A program made the translations under genes and the position numbers. Shown in pieces: positions 52,427 to 52,961 of a stretch of 52,961 nucleotides of DNA (the first letter of the stretch is position 1; the number at the start of each line of letters is the position of its first letter). The notes under the pieces were generated by a model. That model did not search any database. It was not told the DNA's origin and saw only the letters and a list, made by a program, of their open reading frames with translations. This DNA comes from Acidobacteriota bacterium (lineage in GTDB: Bacteria > Acidobacteriota > Terriglobia > Versatilivoradales > Versatilivoraceae), in assembly GCA_009841055.1 (NCBI GenBank), contig VXMN01000122.1:1-52961 (forward strand). The letters are read 5' to 3'.

Positions 52427-52747
52427 TTAAGGAGCCAGGTGCTTCACCGACTTGATGGTCAGGGTCCCATCCATCACCTTGCCGGTGACTTCGACCTTGT
52501 GGCCGAGATGGCCCATCACCTTGTCGGTATTGGCGATCTTAAGGACCTTCTTGTCTCCCGTGACGAAGACGGGCGCCTGACCGCCACTGACACACCCCTT
52601 GACGCAACTGATCGACTTTTCGGAATTGTCGGCGTGGGCAGCGCCGCACCTGGCGTCGGAGACATGTCCGGTCAAGGTCTCACCAGCCAGGAATTGCCCG
52701 CCAGCCACGGCAACGGCCAGCAATAAAATCAGGACTGCCTTTTTCAT
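52427..52747 (-). CDS. Small secreted protein, DUF5818-like
   Basis: The 106-residue protein has a signal peptide (MKKAVLILLLAVAVAGGQFLAG). The mature part starts ETLTGHVSDARCGAAHAD and contains CVKGCVSGGQAPVFVTGDKKVLKIAN and LGHKVEVTGKVMDGTLTIKSVKHL. This is the pattern of small secreted proteins frequent in Acidobacteriota (DUF5818-like): an N-terminal G-x-V/I-SD-x-x-CG motif, a C-x3-C pair and a beta-barrel-like end. The three conserved Cys could bind metal or form a disulfide. GGGAGGA precedes the ATG at 52747. Function unknown. Confidence 0.82.
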   Translation of the reverse strand: MKKAVLILLLAVAVAGGQFLAGETLTGHVSDARCGAAHADNSEKSISCVKGCVSGGQAPVFVTGDKKVLKIANTDKVMGHLGHKVEVTGKVMDGTLTIKSVKHLAP

Positions 52748-52872
52748 AGTTCCTCCCGCTTCCCAAGCAATGTCATTGTTTCGGGGACTACAGCAACCTA
52801 GAGTACTTCAACGACTGTTCCCTGTCAACCAGGGAACTCGACGTGGCGAGGATTCTCCCCCACACCGGAGGC

Positions 52873-52961
52873 TCACTCCACAATCACTTTCACAAACCCC
52901 CGTTTACCAACCTTCAGCACCGAGGATGAGGGTTGAGAGCAATCCTTCTCCGGCTTGACTT
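52873..52961 (-). CDS. tyrS: Tyrosyl-tRNA synthetase, C-terminal end (partial)
   Basis: The last 28 codons before the TGA at 52873-52875 read with SSVLKVGKRGFVKVIVE at the end. This matches the closing strands of the S4 RNA-binding domain of bacterial tyrosyl-tRNA synthetases, which usually end VLQVGKRRFxRI. The rest of the gene lies beyond the window, so the assignment rests on a short segment. Another S4-domain protein is possible. Confidence 0.55.
   Translation of the reverse strand, partial: VKPEKDCSQPSSSVLKVGKRGFVKVIVE

Noticed and set aside
1-52961. tRNA, rRNA or transposase genes
   Set aside because: None was recognised on reading either strand; the inverted-repeat elements have no associated transposase in this window.

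Overview
The window is a G+C-rich bacterial chromosome segment (roughly 60-65 % by eye). It carries about 45 genes on both strands, short spacers, several GTG and TTG starts, many secreted proteins and three Tat-type signal sequences. The gene content (DUF1501 and DUF1549/DUF1553 proteins, PQQ-like propellers, FG-GAP repeats, sialidase-like propellers, creatininase, M19 dipeptidase, ThuA-like and SMP-30-like proteins, a small secreted DUF5818-like protein) fits an environmental Acidobacteriota-type heterotroph. A Planctomycetota or Verrucomicrobiota-like lineage is possible. This is inference from families; there is no rRNA or other phylogenetic marker beyond the last residues of a probable tyrosyl-tRNA synthetase at the right edge.

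Layout. 1-8752: a PhyH-type dioxygenase, a PQQ-propeller protein, a D-2-hydroxyacid dehydrogenase, formate-tetrahydrofolate ligase (fhs), and a three-gene minus-strand unit (ThDP enzyme, unknown protein, flavin reductase). 8934-16546: a 14-repeat FG-GAP secreted protein, creatininase-family and M19 hydrolases, a sialidase-like protein and an enolase-superfamily sugar-acid dehydratase, with a 116-bp terminal-inverted-repeat element at 14054-14169. 16602-18528: a Phd/PIN toxin-antitoxin pair and a self-inhibited Fic protein.

18735-25335 holds the most distinctive system: a seven-gene plus-strand operon behind a good sigma70-like promoter and a tandem 11-bp repeat. Its products are a YjfI/YbjN-like protein, PspA, DUF4178, DUF2617, a membrane-anchored coiled-coil protein with an Arg/Tyr/Gly-rich tail, a double-DUF350 membrane protein, and a membrane-embedded aminopropyltransferase (spermidine-synthase fold). 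The set recalls the E. coli yjfIJKLMC operon and probably links polyamine chemistry to membrane-stress protection.

25947-34228: an iron-dependent alcohol dehydrogenase, then a minus-strand cluster (DUF1501, DUF1549/1553, prepeptidase-domain protein, Tat-exported DapA-like protein that has lost its Schiff-base lysine). 34552-45627: mostly catabolic and secreted enzymes (M20 amidohydrolase, glycosidase-like lipoprotein coupled to a sialidase-like protein, luciferase-like monooxygenase, TPR protein, degenerate metallo-hydrolase fused to ThuA, SMP-30). 45810-52961: MATE exporter, a DsbD-alpha-like secreted protein, a CaCA antiporter, a second ThDP enzyme, DUF1566, FxsA (possibly frameshifted), a small secreted protein and tyrS.

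Four spacers (near 3.8, 25.5, 36 and 48 kb) share an unusual repeat family: arms built of about 10-bp degenerate units, in places enclosing a separate 170-175 bp inverted-repeat element of 9-bp units that occurs twice in opposite orientation.
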